In this document: piece by piece, positions 1 to 7,439 of the stretch
Layout of the letters: every line of letters begins with the position of its first letter
Position numbering within the stretch: position 1 is the first letter of the stretch
Assembly: GCA_009843625.1 (NCBI GenBank)
Contig: VYDD01000146.1
Span: 1-33,329, forward strand
Length of the DNA: 33,329 nt
Source: Gammaproteobacteria bacterium
GTDB lineage: Bacteria; Gemmatimonadota; Gemmatimonadetes; Longimicrobiales; Gaopeijiaceae
Direction of reading: 5' to 3'
Notes under the pieces: model-generated
Told to the model about the DNA's origin: nothing
Seen by the model: only the letters and a program-made list of their open reading frames with translations
Database searches by the model: none
Made by a program: the position numbers and the translations under genes

Positions 1-861
1 ACGGTCGGAGGAGAGCTCTCCGAACGCCGGGACATCCCACTCTGGCAGGGCAATCGAATCCGTCTGCATAGTCGACAGGTCAACCAGCCAGAGCAACCGC
101 CGTCCGCCGTCTGAAATGGCGACGCAGTCCTTATGCCGCGCCCAATAGGACCGTGCCTCCCTCCTGCCGAGCAGCGCAAGAGGTCCATCGCCGGCGCTCG
201 CACGCCTAGGAACGGATCGTTCCCAGAGGATCTCGCGGTAGTTTGGGTTGGAGCGTTGCACCCGCCACAACTGAAGACGCCGACTGCCTGCATTCAGCGA
301 GTCCAACCCGAACATCATCTCGTCGCCGCCTCCCGGACTGACGAATCTCACACCTTCGCCCAAGCTGACCGTCGGCAGTGTGGCAGACCACCGAAACTCC
401 CCTTCGGGATCGAAAGCAGCTAGGTCGAAGCGGTCGTAGACAACCAAGTTACGGCCGTCGAAAGCCACATGGCCTTCGAAGATGTTGTCCACCCAAGTCA
501 CGGGGAAGGGCATGTTGAATTCGCCGGGACCTTCTCCCACTCGTCCGAACACATGCCTCTCCTTCAACTCTCCCGACAGGTGGAGGACGCCCGGTCGAAG
601 CTGGTCGTAGAGGAACACGCTATCGCCTGCGGCGGCGAGCCCGCCGTAGGACGCGATCCACCCTCCCGAACCGGACCCGTCGCTCAGGCCATATGTGTGG
701 GTCTCCTCGTACGACTCGGCCAGCCAACGCGTCTCATCTGCCGACACTCCGCACGACCGCGTCTCGACCTGACCCGACGCTGGCGTGCTCGAGCACGCCA
801 GCGTCACGATCACCAGCGCTCCTGATACTGACCGACGATGAACCCGGGCGAGGCTGATCAC
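1..861 (-). CDS. 6-bladed beta-propeller-type lipoprotein (partial, C-terminus off the left edge)
   Basis: I translated this frame by hand from a GTG at 861; 287 codons are open to the first base of the window with no stop. The N-terminus has a basic start, a hydrophobic stretch and a lipobox (ALVIVTLAC followed by SSTPAS), so it should be a lipid-anchored envelope protein. Downstream repeats such as DSVFLYDQLRPGVLHL, GRVGEGPGEFNMPFPV and LVVYDRFDLAAFDPEGE are typical of 6-bladed beta-propeller (BF3164/TolB-like) proteins, which carry the 'G.GEGPGEF..P' type motif. A GAGG lies 6 bases before the GTG. The gene starts 32 bases after the stop of the small six-cysteine protein and probably shares its promoter. 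Function is unknown; the propeller could bind a peptide or glycan ligand. Confident of the reading frame, moderately confident of the family. Confidence 0.8.
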   Translation of the reverse strand, partial: MISLARVHRRSVSGALVIVTLACSSTPASGQVETRSCGVSADETRWLAESYEETHTYGLSDGSGSGGWIASYGGLAAAGDSVFLYDQLRPGVLHLSGELKERHVFGRVGEGPGEFNMPFPVTWVDNIFEGHVAFDGRNLVVYDRFDLAAFDPEGEFRWSATLPTVSLGEGVRFVSPGGGDEMMFGLDSLNAGSRRLQLWRVQRSNPNYREILWERSVPRRASAGDGPLALLGRREARSYWARHKDCVAISDGGRRLLWLVDLSTMQTDSIALPEWDVPAFGELSSDR

Positions 862-893
862 TACGGGCCTCGAACGTGACCCGAAACGCCGCA

Positions 894-1136
894 CTAGAAT
901 TCGTCGCACTCAAATCCGCCCGTCGCCCCGTTCGAGCAAACGAAAACGCAGTACCCCGAGTCGAACACTTCGCAGTAGGCGCACTCATGGGTGCCTTCGT
1001 CGTCCCAACTCTCCGTTGTCCCGCACCCACCGCTGTTCGGGATTGCCTGGCCCGGCGTGGCCGCGAGCATAGCGCTACCGGTGGCAACAGCCGTGATGAG
1101 AAAAGCACCTCTGAGTAGCCGACGGATGACGAACAT
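894..1136 (-). CDS. Small exported six-cysteine protein (80 aa)
   Basis: The start chosen is the ATG at 1136, preceded at 9 bases by GGAGG; a longer in-frame ORF runs upstream but has no ribosome site. Residues 1-31 form a signal peptide (FVIRRLLRG, then a hydrophobic core AFLITAVATGSAMLAA, likely cleaved after TPGQA). The mature part of about 49 residues has six cysteines at 38, 52, 55, 63, 67 and 77, and is acidic with aromatic residues (ESWDDEG, CAYCEVF, GYCVFVC). Six cysteines in so short a mature chain suggest disulfides or metal binding in the periplasm. It is the first gene of a unit with the propeller lipoprotein 32 bases downstream. The layout resembles the Bacteroidales pairing of NVEALA-type Cys-rich peptides with BF3164/6-bladed-propeller lipoproteins, but the NVEALA motif itself is absent. 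No function is established. Confidence 0.75.
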   Translation of the reverse strand: MFVIRRLLRGAFLITAVATGSAMLAATPGQAIPNSGGCGTTESWDDEGTHECAYCEVFDSGYCVFVCSNGATGGFECDEF

Positions 1137-1596
1137 GATGGGATACCTCCGATCCCTGATGATGAAAGATGAAGATGGGAGAGGAAGTATACGAACGGTC
1201 CGCTCCGGCGACAAGCGGCTCGTCGTCGAGCCAATGTCTGCTCCCGTTGTGCGCCATGTGTCCCCCAACCAACTCTTTCGTAGAGCGCCCAGAAACCGGC
1301 CTTGAGCCCGCTGTGGAGCGGCGGCAGCTCCGCGGCGACCTATCGCTGCGTGACCATGAAGCTCCGTGTCCCGTTTGGGTGGGTCCGCCGCTACGGTCCG
1401 GCTGGTTCGGGTCGCCGATGCGCCCGGACAACATGGTTTCCCGAGACGACTTCAGGGAGACCGTCCAAGACCTCCCGCGAAGACAAGCCGCAGGCGCAAG
1501 GATTCCCGCCATTCATGTCTGGTAATCCCGCTTTCGCGGCTTGGTCCAGCAAGGTCCAATACAACGCCAGAAAACGCAGATCGTGCGGCCCTGTAA
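1137..1596. other. Stretch without a recognisable gene, between the six-cysteine gene and the truncated amidohydrolase
   Basis: Apart from the minus-strand promoter at 1186-1214, I recognise nothing here. Several short open frames exist on both strands, but none has a convincing start, ribosome site or family motif. The region contains a copy of TCTGGTAATCC at 1518-1528 that is repeated at 1630-1640, where homology of the downstream amidohydrolase begins. It may hold decayed coding or mobile-element sequence. Confidence 0.5.
1186..1214 (-). promoter_or_regulatory. Sigma70-like promoter of the six-cysteine protein unit
   Basis: On the minus strand a -35 box TTGTCG (1214-1209) is separated by exactly 17 bases from a -10 box TATACT (1191-1186). 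The predicted transcript start near 1179 gives a leader of about 43 bases before the ATG at 1136, containing a GGAGG Shine-Dalgarno at 1150-1146. It is the best-looking housekeeping promoter in the window. Confidence 0.5.
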
Positions 1597-1640
1597 GCAG
1601 TTAGCCGATTTCCTGCCGGTATTCAGGCCTCTGGTAATCC
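1518..1640. repeat. Short direct repeat TCTGGTAATCC at the amidohydrolase junction
   Basis: The 11-mer TCTGGTAATCC occurs at 1518-1528 and again at 1630-1640. Both copies are preceded by ATTCA (1511-1515 and 1621-1625), so the similarity extends over 18-20 bases with a 2-base length difference. The second copy sits exactly where the amidohydrolase reading frame starts to look like its family (GNPPDGRHIWYARRTG). This marks a probable recombination or insertion/deletion junction. Confidence 0.55.
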
Positions 1641-1779
1641 GCCCGACGGGCGCCACATCTGGTACGCGCGCCGCACCGGCGACTGGCAGTACAACGCGCA
1701 GTTCCCGCAGTACCAGCTCGAGGCCTACGACCGCGAGGACGGCGAGCGCTATCCGAAGTCGTCGCGCTACGGCTCGGCG

Positions 1780-4383
1780 GTGCGCCCCACGCCTTCTCCC
1801 GACGGCCGCTGGGTGGTGTTCGGAACCCGCCACGACGACCACACCGGGCTTCTGATCCGCGATCTGGAGACGAGCGAGGAGCGCTGGCTGGCGTATCCGG
1901 TGCAGCACGACGACCAGGAATCGCGGGCGACGCTGGACGTGCTTCCGGGCATGTCCTTCACGCCTGATTCGCGCTATCTGGTGGTTTCCTACGGCGGCAG
2001 GATGTGGAAGCTGCCGGTCGAGGGAGGGGCCGCCGAGGAGATCCCGTTCCGGGTGCAGATGGAGCTGACGCTCGGGCCGCGGGTCGATTTCGACTACCCG
2101 ATCGAGGACACGCCCACCTTCACGGTGCGGCAGATTCGCGACGCGGCGCCGTCGCCCGACGGCGAGAGGCTCGCGTTCACCGCGCTCGACCGGCTGTGGG
2201 TCTCCGATGCCGACGGCTCCAACGCGAGACGAATCACCGAGGCCGACCGATCCGAGCACTTCCCGGTCTGGTCGCCGGACGGGGAGTGGGTCGCCTACTC
2301 GACCTGGGACGGAGAAGTCGGCCACATGTACAAGTCCCGGGCCGATGGCGGGGGGAGTCCGGAGCGGCTGACCAGCGAGCCCGCGGCCTACTTCTCTCCC
2401 GCGTGGGGGCCGGGCAACCGCCTGGTTGCGCTGAGGGGCTTCATCCGCGCCTACGAGAGCCAGGGCGAGGCGGGAACTCCCGGAAACGAGATCGTTCAGG
2501 TGTCCACCGAACCCGACGACGATGACGGAGGCCCCGTGACCGTGATCGCGCCCAGCGACGGGCGCCGCGACCTGCACTTCGTCGAAGGCGAGGACCGAGT
2601 CTTCATGTTCCGTCCGCCCGATCTGCTGGTGTCGATCCGCTGGGACGGGAGCGACGAGAAGGAGCACGTGCGCGTGCGGGGCGCCACCCTCACCGGCGCG
2701 ACCCAGGGACTCGCGCCCACGACCGTGCAGATGGCGCCGCGCGGGGACCAGGCGCTTGTGGAGCTGCAGCGCCAGATCTACAGCGTGACCGTCCCGCGCA
2801 TCGGCATCACGCCCACCATCAACGTCTCAAACCCGGACAACGCGGCCTTTCCGGCCCGGCAGCTGACCGACATTGGCGGCGAGTTCCCCGCTTGGAGCGG
2901 CGACGGGCGCTCGGTGCACTGGTCGCTGGGCAACGCGCACTTCGTCTACGACCTGGATGCCGCCGAGGCCTTCGAGGACAGCGTGGCGGCTGCGGAGGAA
3001 GAGGAAGAAGCGGAGGAGGAGGCCGAGGAACAGGAAGCCGAGGAGGAAGCGGAGGCGGAGGACGAAGATGACGAGTACCGCGCTGCGGAGGTCCGGGTGC
3101 TCATAGACGCGCCGCGCGACATCCCCGAAGGTCTGGCCGTGCTCCGTGGCGGGCGCGCGATCACCATGAACGGCGGCGAAGTCATCGAAAACGCCGACAT
3201 CGTGGTTCGCAACAACCGGATCGAAGCAGTGGGCCGGAGCGGATCGGTGATGGTCCCGGACGGTGCAACCATGATCGACGTCAGGGGGCGCACCATCGTG
3301 CCCGGCTACGTCGACACCCATTCTCACCTGCGCGCGCGCGACGAGCTGCACCGGACCGACGTGTGGCCCTACCTGGCCAACCTGGCCTACGGAGTGACCA
3401 CCACCCGCGATCCCCAGACCGGCAACACGGAGGTCCTCTCATACGCGGACATGGTGCGCACCGGCTCGATACTCGGCCCGCGCGTCTACTCGACCGGGCC
3501 GGGCGTCTTCTGGCAGGACCAGATCGACACCGCCGAAGAGGCGCACGATGTCCTGAAGCGCTACTCCGACTATTTCGACACCAAGACCATCAAGATGTAC
3601 GTGGCCGCGGCCCGCAAGGGACGCCAGCACATCATCATGGCGGCGCGCGAGCTGGGGCTCATGCCGACCACCGAGGGCTCGCTCAACATCCGTCAGAACC
3701 TCACCGAGACCCTCGACGGATACCCGGGGCTGGAGCATTCAATTCCGATCTTTCCGGTATATGACGACTACGTGCGGCTGTTCGCCGAGACCGGCCGCGT
3801 GTACACGCCGACGCTGCTGGTGACGTACGGCGGCCCCTGGGCGGAGAACTACTTCTACAGCCGCGAGAACCCGCACGACGACCTGAAGCTGCGCCGCTTC
3901 ACCCCCCACGACGAGATCGACAGCCGCACCCTGCGCCGCCCGCAGTGGTTCCACAGCGACCAGCACACCTTCTCGCGCCACGGCGAGTTCGTGAAGGACC
4001 TGGTCGCGGGCGGGGGCAAGGCCGGCGTCGGCAGCCATGGCCAGTTGCAGGGACTCGGGTACCACTGGGAGCTGTGGGCCATGGCGGCCGCGGACATGGA
4101 CGAGCACGACGCGCTGCGCATGGCCACCATCTTCGGGGCCGAGGCGATCGGGCTCGACCAGGACCTGGGCACCATCGAGGCGGGCAAGCTGGCGGATCTG
4201 GTGATCCTCGAGGCCAATCCGCTCGACGATCTGCGCAACACCAACGCCATCGACCGGGTGATGCTGAACGGGCGCCTCTACGACGCCGACACGCTGGACG
4301 AACTCTATCCGCGCGAGCGGCCGCTGGCGCCGCTCTGGTGGTGGGACGACGAGCCGAACGGGGTGCCGGGGGTGGGGCGCTAG
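1780..4383 (+). CDS. TolB-propeller / amidohydrolase fusion, 5'-truncated
   Basis: Residues 1-390 are a TolB/WD40-like propeller with repeated SPDG motifs (PSPDGRWVVFG, WSPDGEWVAYS). A very acidic Glu-rich linker follows at about 400-435, then an imidazolonepropionase-like amidohydrolase domain from about 450. The metal-binding pair His514/His516 is in DTHSH, the conserved Lys lies in KTIKMYV (about 602-605), and GSHGQ (about 751-755) replaces the usual Asp motif, as is common in these fusions. It should be an exported peptidase- or imidase-type hydrolase. Coding similarity continues upstream in frame to about 1640 (PPDGRHIWYARRTGDWQYN), but a TAA lies at 1594 and no ATG is present; the GTG at 1780 is only the first formal start. 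Full-length relatives have a signal peptide plus roughly 200 more propeller residues. This copy therefore probably cannot be secreted and may be a pseudogene. Its stop overlaps the stop of the convergent YdeI-like gene. Confidence 0.85.
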   Translation: MRPTPSPDGRWVVFGTRHDDHTGLLIRDLETSEERWLAYPVQHDDQESRATLDVLPGMSFTPDSRYLVVSYGGRMWKLPVEGGAAEEIPFRVQMELTLGPRVDFDYPIEDTPTFTVRQIRDAAPSPDGERLAFTALDRLWVSDADGSNARRITEADRSEHFPVWSPDGEWVAYSTWDGEVGHMYKSRADGGGSPERLTSEPAAYFSPAWGPGNRLVALRGFIRAYESQGEAGTPGNEIVQVSTEPDDDDGGPVTVIAPSDGRRDLHFVEGEDRVFMFRPPDLLVSIRWDGSDEKEHVRVRGATLTGATQGLAPTTVQMAPRGDQALVELQRQIYSVTVPRIGITPTINVSNPDNAAFPARQLTDIGGEFPAWSGDGRSVHWSLGNAHFVYDLDAAEAFEDSVAAAEEEEEAEEEAEEQEAEEEAEAEDEDDEYRAAEVRVLIDAPRDIPEGLAVLRGGRAITMNGGEVIENADIVVRNNRIEAVGRSGSVMVPDGATMIDVRGRTIVPGYVDTHSHLRARDELHRTDVWPYLANLAYGVTTTRDPQTGNTEVLSYADMVRTGSILGPRVYSTGPGVFWQDQIDTAEEAHDVLKRYSDYFDTKTIKMYVAAARKGRQHIIMAARELGLMPTTEGSLNIRQNLTETLDGYPGLEHSIPIFPVYDDYVRLFAETGRVYTPTLLVTYGGPWAENYFYSRENPHDDLKLRRFTPHDEIDSRTLRRPQWFHSDQHTFSRHGEFVKDLVAGGGKAGVGSHGQLQGLGYHWELWAMAAADMDEHDALRMATIFGAEAIGLDQDLGTIEAGKLADLVILEANPLDDLRNTNAIDRVMLNGRLYDADTLDELYPRERPLAPLWWWDDEPNGVPGVGR

Positions 4384-4967
4384 CTCTTCTCCACCCAGCG
4401 CATGAGCGGGATCACCTTCCCGCTGGCGCTGGACTCGATGAGGATGCCGAGACGCCGCAGCCGCGTCTCCTCCTTCTTCGCGCTCACCACCCAGCGCGCC
4501 ACCTGTTTGCGGTACGACGGGCGCGCGTTGCGGAAGTAGTCCCAGGCTGCGGGATCGGCCCTGATCCGGCTCTCGTACTTCGGAGGCAGCTTCGTGACGC
4601 TCGGTTCGTACGCGGCGCGATCCCTGCTGTTGTCGCGTCTCTCGTATGCGGCCAGCCCCGCTTCGGTCACGACTCCCTGCGCGAGCAACTGCTTCATGCG
4701 GCCCAGGTTGCGGGGGCTCCAGTGGCTGCGGCGTCGCCGCGGGGTGAAGCGGACCTTGTAGGCCTTGTCGTCGACGGTGCGCTTCAGGCCATCGATCCAG
4801 CCGAAGCAGAGGGCGGCATCAACGGATTCACCGACGGTGACGCTGGGGAGCTTCGTGGCCTTCTTGTAGTACCCGACCCACATCACGTCGACATTGTCGT
4901 GGTTTTCCTCGAACCAGGCGCGCAAGGCTTCAGGGGTGGGAAAGAAGTGAGGAGTGGTGTCTTCCAA
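4380..4967 (-). CDS. YdeI/OmdA (bacteriocin-protection-like) family protein
   Basis: This 195-residue protein has the YdeI/OmpD-associated family layout. It opens with FFPTPEALRAWFEENHDN, then VMWVGYYKKATKLPSVT, then the hallmark DAALCFGWIDGLKRTVDD, and an RRSHWSP motif. The C-terminal region (ARWVVSAKKEETRLRRLGILIE) is the typical helical OmdA tail. It is probably cytoplasmic. Members are loosely linked to stress or antimicrobial-peptide resistance, but the biochemical role is not established. It starts at a TTG (4967-4965) preceded by AGGA about 8 bases upstream. Its last bases overlap the stop of the convergent amidohydrolase. The family call is firm; the function is not. Confidence 0.85.
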   Translation of the reverse strand: MEDTTPHFFPTPEALRAWFEENHDNVDVMWVGYYKKATKLPSVTVGESVDAALCFGWIDGLKRTVDDKAYKVRFTPRRRRSHWSPRNLGRMKQLLAQGVVTEAGLAAYERRDNSRDRAAYEPSVTKLPPKYESRIRADPAAWDYFRNARPSYRKQVARWVVSAKKEETRLRRLGILIESSASGKVIPLMRWVEKS

Positions 4968-4995
4968 TGGGGGATCCTCGAAGGGCGATTCGCTT

Positions 4996-6693
4996 CTAGA
5001 TCTCGCCCCGGCGCGACGCCCACACCGCGTAGTGACTCGTGCGGGCCGCGAGCGCCATGTACGTGAGCGACGGGTTCTGGCATCCCGACGAGGTCATGGC
5101 CGCGCCGTCGATGACGAAGAGATTGGGGACATCCCACGCCTGGTTGAAGCCGTTCAGCACTGACGTGGCGGGATCGCGGCCCATGCGCGCGGTTCCCATC
5201 TCGTGGATGGCCAACCCCGGTGGAGAGATGACCGGCTGGGGCCGGACGTCCCGACCGCCGGCCGCCTCCAGCATTTCGGCGGCCTGGTCGACGGCCTCGC
5301 GCATCATTGCGCGCTCGTGCTCGCTCCACTCGCAGAGTATGCGGTGCGTGGGTATGCCCCAGGCGTCGACCTGCTCCGGGTCGAGGGCCACATGGTTCTC
5401 CTCCCGCGGGAGGCACTCGCCGAAGGCGTGCAGCCGGAACTGCCAGGGTCCCGGGCGCATGAGCTCGCGCTTGAAGTCGGCTCCGAAGCCCGGCATGGAG
5501 ACCCCGCGTCCCCATCCCACCCGCTCCGCGGCGCCCTGGAACCCGTAGCCGCGCACGAAATCGGAGGACGGCTCGGTGACGTTGGCGAAGCGGGCGATGT
5601 AGATGCCGTTGGGACGGCGCCCGCGCGTGGTCCGGTCCTCCCAGCCGTCGAAGGTGGCCACCGAATCGTCGCACATGGCGTGGTCCATGAGGTACTTGCC
5701 GAGCACGCCGCTCGAGTTGGCCAGGCCGTCGGGGAAGTCTGATGACGTCGAGTTGAGCAGGATGCGTGTCGACTCCAGGGCCGAAGCCCCGAGGAAGACG
5801 GTGCGGGCGTGGAACTCAAGCTCTTCGTGGCTCTCGCGGTCGATGACGCGCACGCCGGTTACGCGTCCGCGTTGCGGATCCCAGATGACGCTGGGCACCA
5901 CGCTGTTGGGGCGGAGGGTCAGGCGGCCGGTCGCCTCCGCCGCGGGCAGGGTCGCGTTGATGGAGCTGAAGTAGCTGCGGGTGCGGCAGCCGCGGTGGCA
6001 GGGGCCGCAGTAGTGGCAGGCTCGGCGGCCCTTGTGGTCGCGTGTGAGGACCGCGGTACGGCCGATGGTCATGCGCCGGGTTCCGCCGAACGCGCGCTCG
6101 ATCGAGTCGCGCATGTGCTCCTCGACGCACGACATCGGCATGGGCGGCAGGAAGACCCCGTCCGGAACCTGAGCCAGCCCCTCGGCCTGTCCGCTGATGC
6201 CGACGAAGGCCTCGACGTGGTCGTACCAGGGGGCGATGTCGGCGTAGCGGATGGGCCAGTCGATGCCGTGGCCGTCGCGGGCGTTGGCCTCGAAGTCGAG
6301 GTCGCTCAGCCGGTAGCACTGCCGCGCCCACATGATCGAGCGGCCCCCCACCTGGCGCCCGCGGATCCACAGGAAGGGTTCCTCCGAGTCGCTGGTGTAG
6401 GGGTGCTCGTTGTCGTTGACGAAGAACTTGCGCGCCACTTCGTCGCACGCGTAGCACTGGCTCTGGATGGGCTGGTCGGCGGCCAGGGCCTTGCGGTCGT
6501 TCCAGCCCCGGTAGGGCATCTCCGACGGGCGGGTGTGCTCGGCGTAGTCCCGTTCGGGCACGATCGCGGGCCCGGCTTCGAGGACGAGGACGGTCGCGCC
6601 CAGCTCGGTGAGTTCCTTGGCCGCCCAGCCCCCGGACATCCCCGAGCCGACGACGATGGCGTCGTACTCCTGGCGCCTCCGGCGGATGTTCAT
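4996..6693 (-). CDS. GMC-family oxidoreductase (glucose-methanol-choline flavoprotein)
   Basis: This is a 565-residue FAD-dependent sugar or alcohol dehydrogenase. An N-terminal Rossmann motif (VVGSGMSGGWAAKEL, with GSGMSGG at 16-22 and E about 20 residues later) binds FAD. GGRSIMWARQ is the second FAD-contact motif. The catalytic pair is His497 (HEMGTARMG) and Asn540 (QNPSLTYMALA). Two Cys-rich segments (CYACDEV and CHYCGPCHRGC) are common in the gluconate/glucoside-3-dehydrogenase branch. There is no signal peptide; export could occur by hitchhiking with the Tat-exported small subunit, whose stop overlaps this start by 4 bases (ATGA at 6693-6690). By family, substrates are sugars, polyols or glycosides, with electrons passed to a cytochrome c or quinone. 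No cytochrome gene lies in the window. Confidence 0.92.
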   Translation of the reverse strand: MNIRRRRQEYDAIVVGSGMSGGWAAKELTELGATVLVLEAGPAIVPERDYAEHTRPSEMPYRGWNDRKALAADQPIQSQCYACDEVARKFFVNDNEHPYTSDSEEPFLWIRGRQVGGRSIMWARQCYRLSDLDFEANARDGHGIDWPIRYADIAPWYDHVEAFVGISGQAEGLAQVPDGVFLPPMPMSCVEEHMRDSIERAFGGTRRMTIGRTAVLTRDHKGRRACHYCGPCHRGCRTRSYFSSINATLPAAEATGRLTLRPNSVVPSVIWDPQRGRVTGVRVIDRESHEELEFHARTVFLGASALESTRILLNSTSSDFPDGLANSSGVLGKYLMDHAMCDDSVATFDGWEDRTTRGRRPNGIYIARFANVTEPSSDFVRGYGFQGAAERVGWGRGVSMPGFGADFKRELMRPGPWQFRLHAFGECLPREENHVALDPEQVDAWGIPTHRILCEWSEHERAMMREAVDQAAEMLEAAGGRDVRPQPVISPPGLAIHEMGTARMGRDPATSVLNGFNQAWDVPNLFVIDGAAMTSSGCQNPSLTYMALAARTSHYAVWASRRGEI

Positions 6694-7364
6694 GGGTGCG
6701 CGCCGTGCGGAGGCGCCGCGGTCGGCGAGGAGCCCCGGGTGTCCGCACCGGAAGACCGGCCGGCTTCCGCGTCGGTCAGCGGGGCGCACCCCTCGAAGGC
6801 CGGGAAGGTGATGCGGTAGCCGATGGCCTCCAGGCCGACCTCCGAGGTGAAGTACGCGGCTAGGGTGAACCGCTTGACGTCGTGGAAGAAATGCCGGGTC
6901 TCGTCGGCCGCGGGGTCGTCGCGGAGGCGGGTCAGGTCGGCGTCGAGGTCGCCCATCAGGGCCGCCTGCTGGGTCGAGGTGCAGTCGGCGAAGTCGCGTC
7001 CGAAGCGGTCGCGGGCCGACGGATCCACAGTGTCGAGGCCGGCGAGGAAACGGTCGCGGTCGTCGTCGTCCAGCCAACCGTCCACCAGGGCGGCCACGAA
7101 TTCCGTCACTCCGGCCTCCGATGCACCCGGGGTGTCGGTCGCGGGGATGATCGCCTCGGCCATGGCGGCCATAACGCGCGCGCGGGGCGGGGTGAGGAGG
7201 CTCGCGGCCACTTGTGGCGCAACCTCGTTCGTCCCCACGGGCGTCCCGGCGGACGCACGAACCCGCTCCGCCCAGGCGACCAGCTCCGCAAAGGCGCCTT
7301 CCGGCGCGAGCAGGGGACCGCCCACGATCCCGCCCAGCACTCCGATGGCCCGCCTTCGCTTCAT
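6690..7364 (-). CDS. Gluconate 2-dehydrogenase subunit 3-family protein (Tat-exported)
   Basis: This 224-residue protein begins MKRRRAIGVLGGIVGG, a twin-arginine-type signal, and carries the subunit-3 signature AAMAEAIIPATDTPGASEAGV near residues 67-87. A later segment (FFHDVKRFTLAAYFTSEVGLEAIGY) matches the family's C-terminal 'T..GYYTSE.G...IGY' block. In gluconate and glucoside dehydrogenases this small subunit escorts the GMC flavoprotein through the Tat pathway. Here it lies immediately upstream of the GMC gene with a 4-base ATGA overlap. It is divergent from the TIM-barrel gene, with 75 bases between the two starts. The tail after residue 200 is low-complexity (Ser/Ala/Pro-rich). Confidence 0.9.
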   Translation of the reverse strand: MKRRRAIGVLGGIVGGPLLAPEGAFAELVAWAERVRASAGTPVGTNEVAPQVAASLLTPPRARVMAAMAEAIIPATDTPGASEAGVTEFVAALVDGWLDDDDRDRFLAGLDTVDPSARDRFGRDFADCTSTQQAALMGDLDADLTRLRDDPAADETRHFFHDVKRFTLAAYFTSEVGLEAIGYRITFPAFEGCAPLTDAEAGRSSGADTRGSSPTAAPPHGAHP

Positions 7365-7439
7365 GGGTTACCGTTTCCGCCGCCTGACGCGGCCGTGTCG
7401 GGACGAGGTTTCTCCGAACGAAATGGAGGCTGGGGAACG

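Noticed and set aside
734-1234. 166-codon minus-strand frame overlapping the six-cysteine gene and the lipoprotein start
   Set aside because: It crosses both genes in another frame with a Ser/Arg-rich nonsense composition, while the other frame shows a signal peptide, a lipobox and propeller motifs.
1137-1600. Possible insertion sequence or integrase remnant
   Set aside because: No transposase motif, no terminal inverted repeats and no target duplication apart from the 11-mer direct repeat were found. Left as unassigned sequence.
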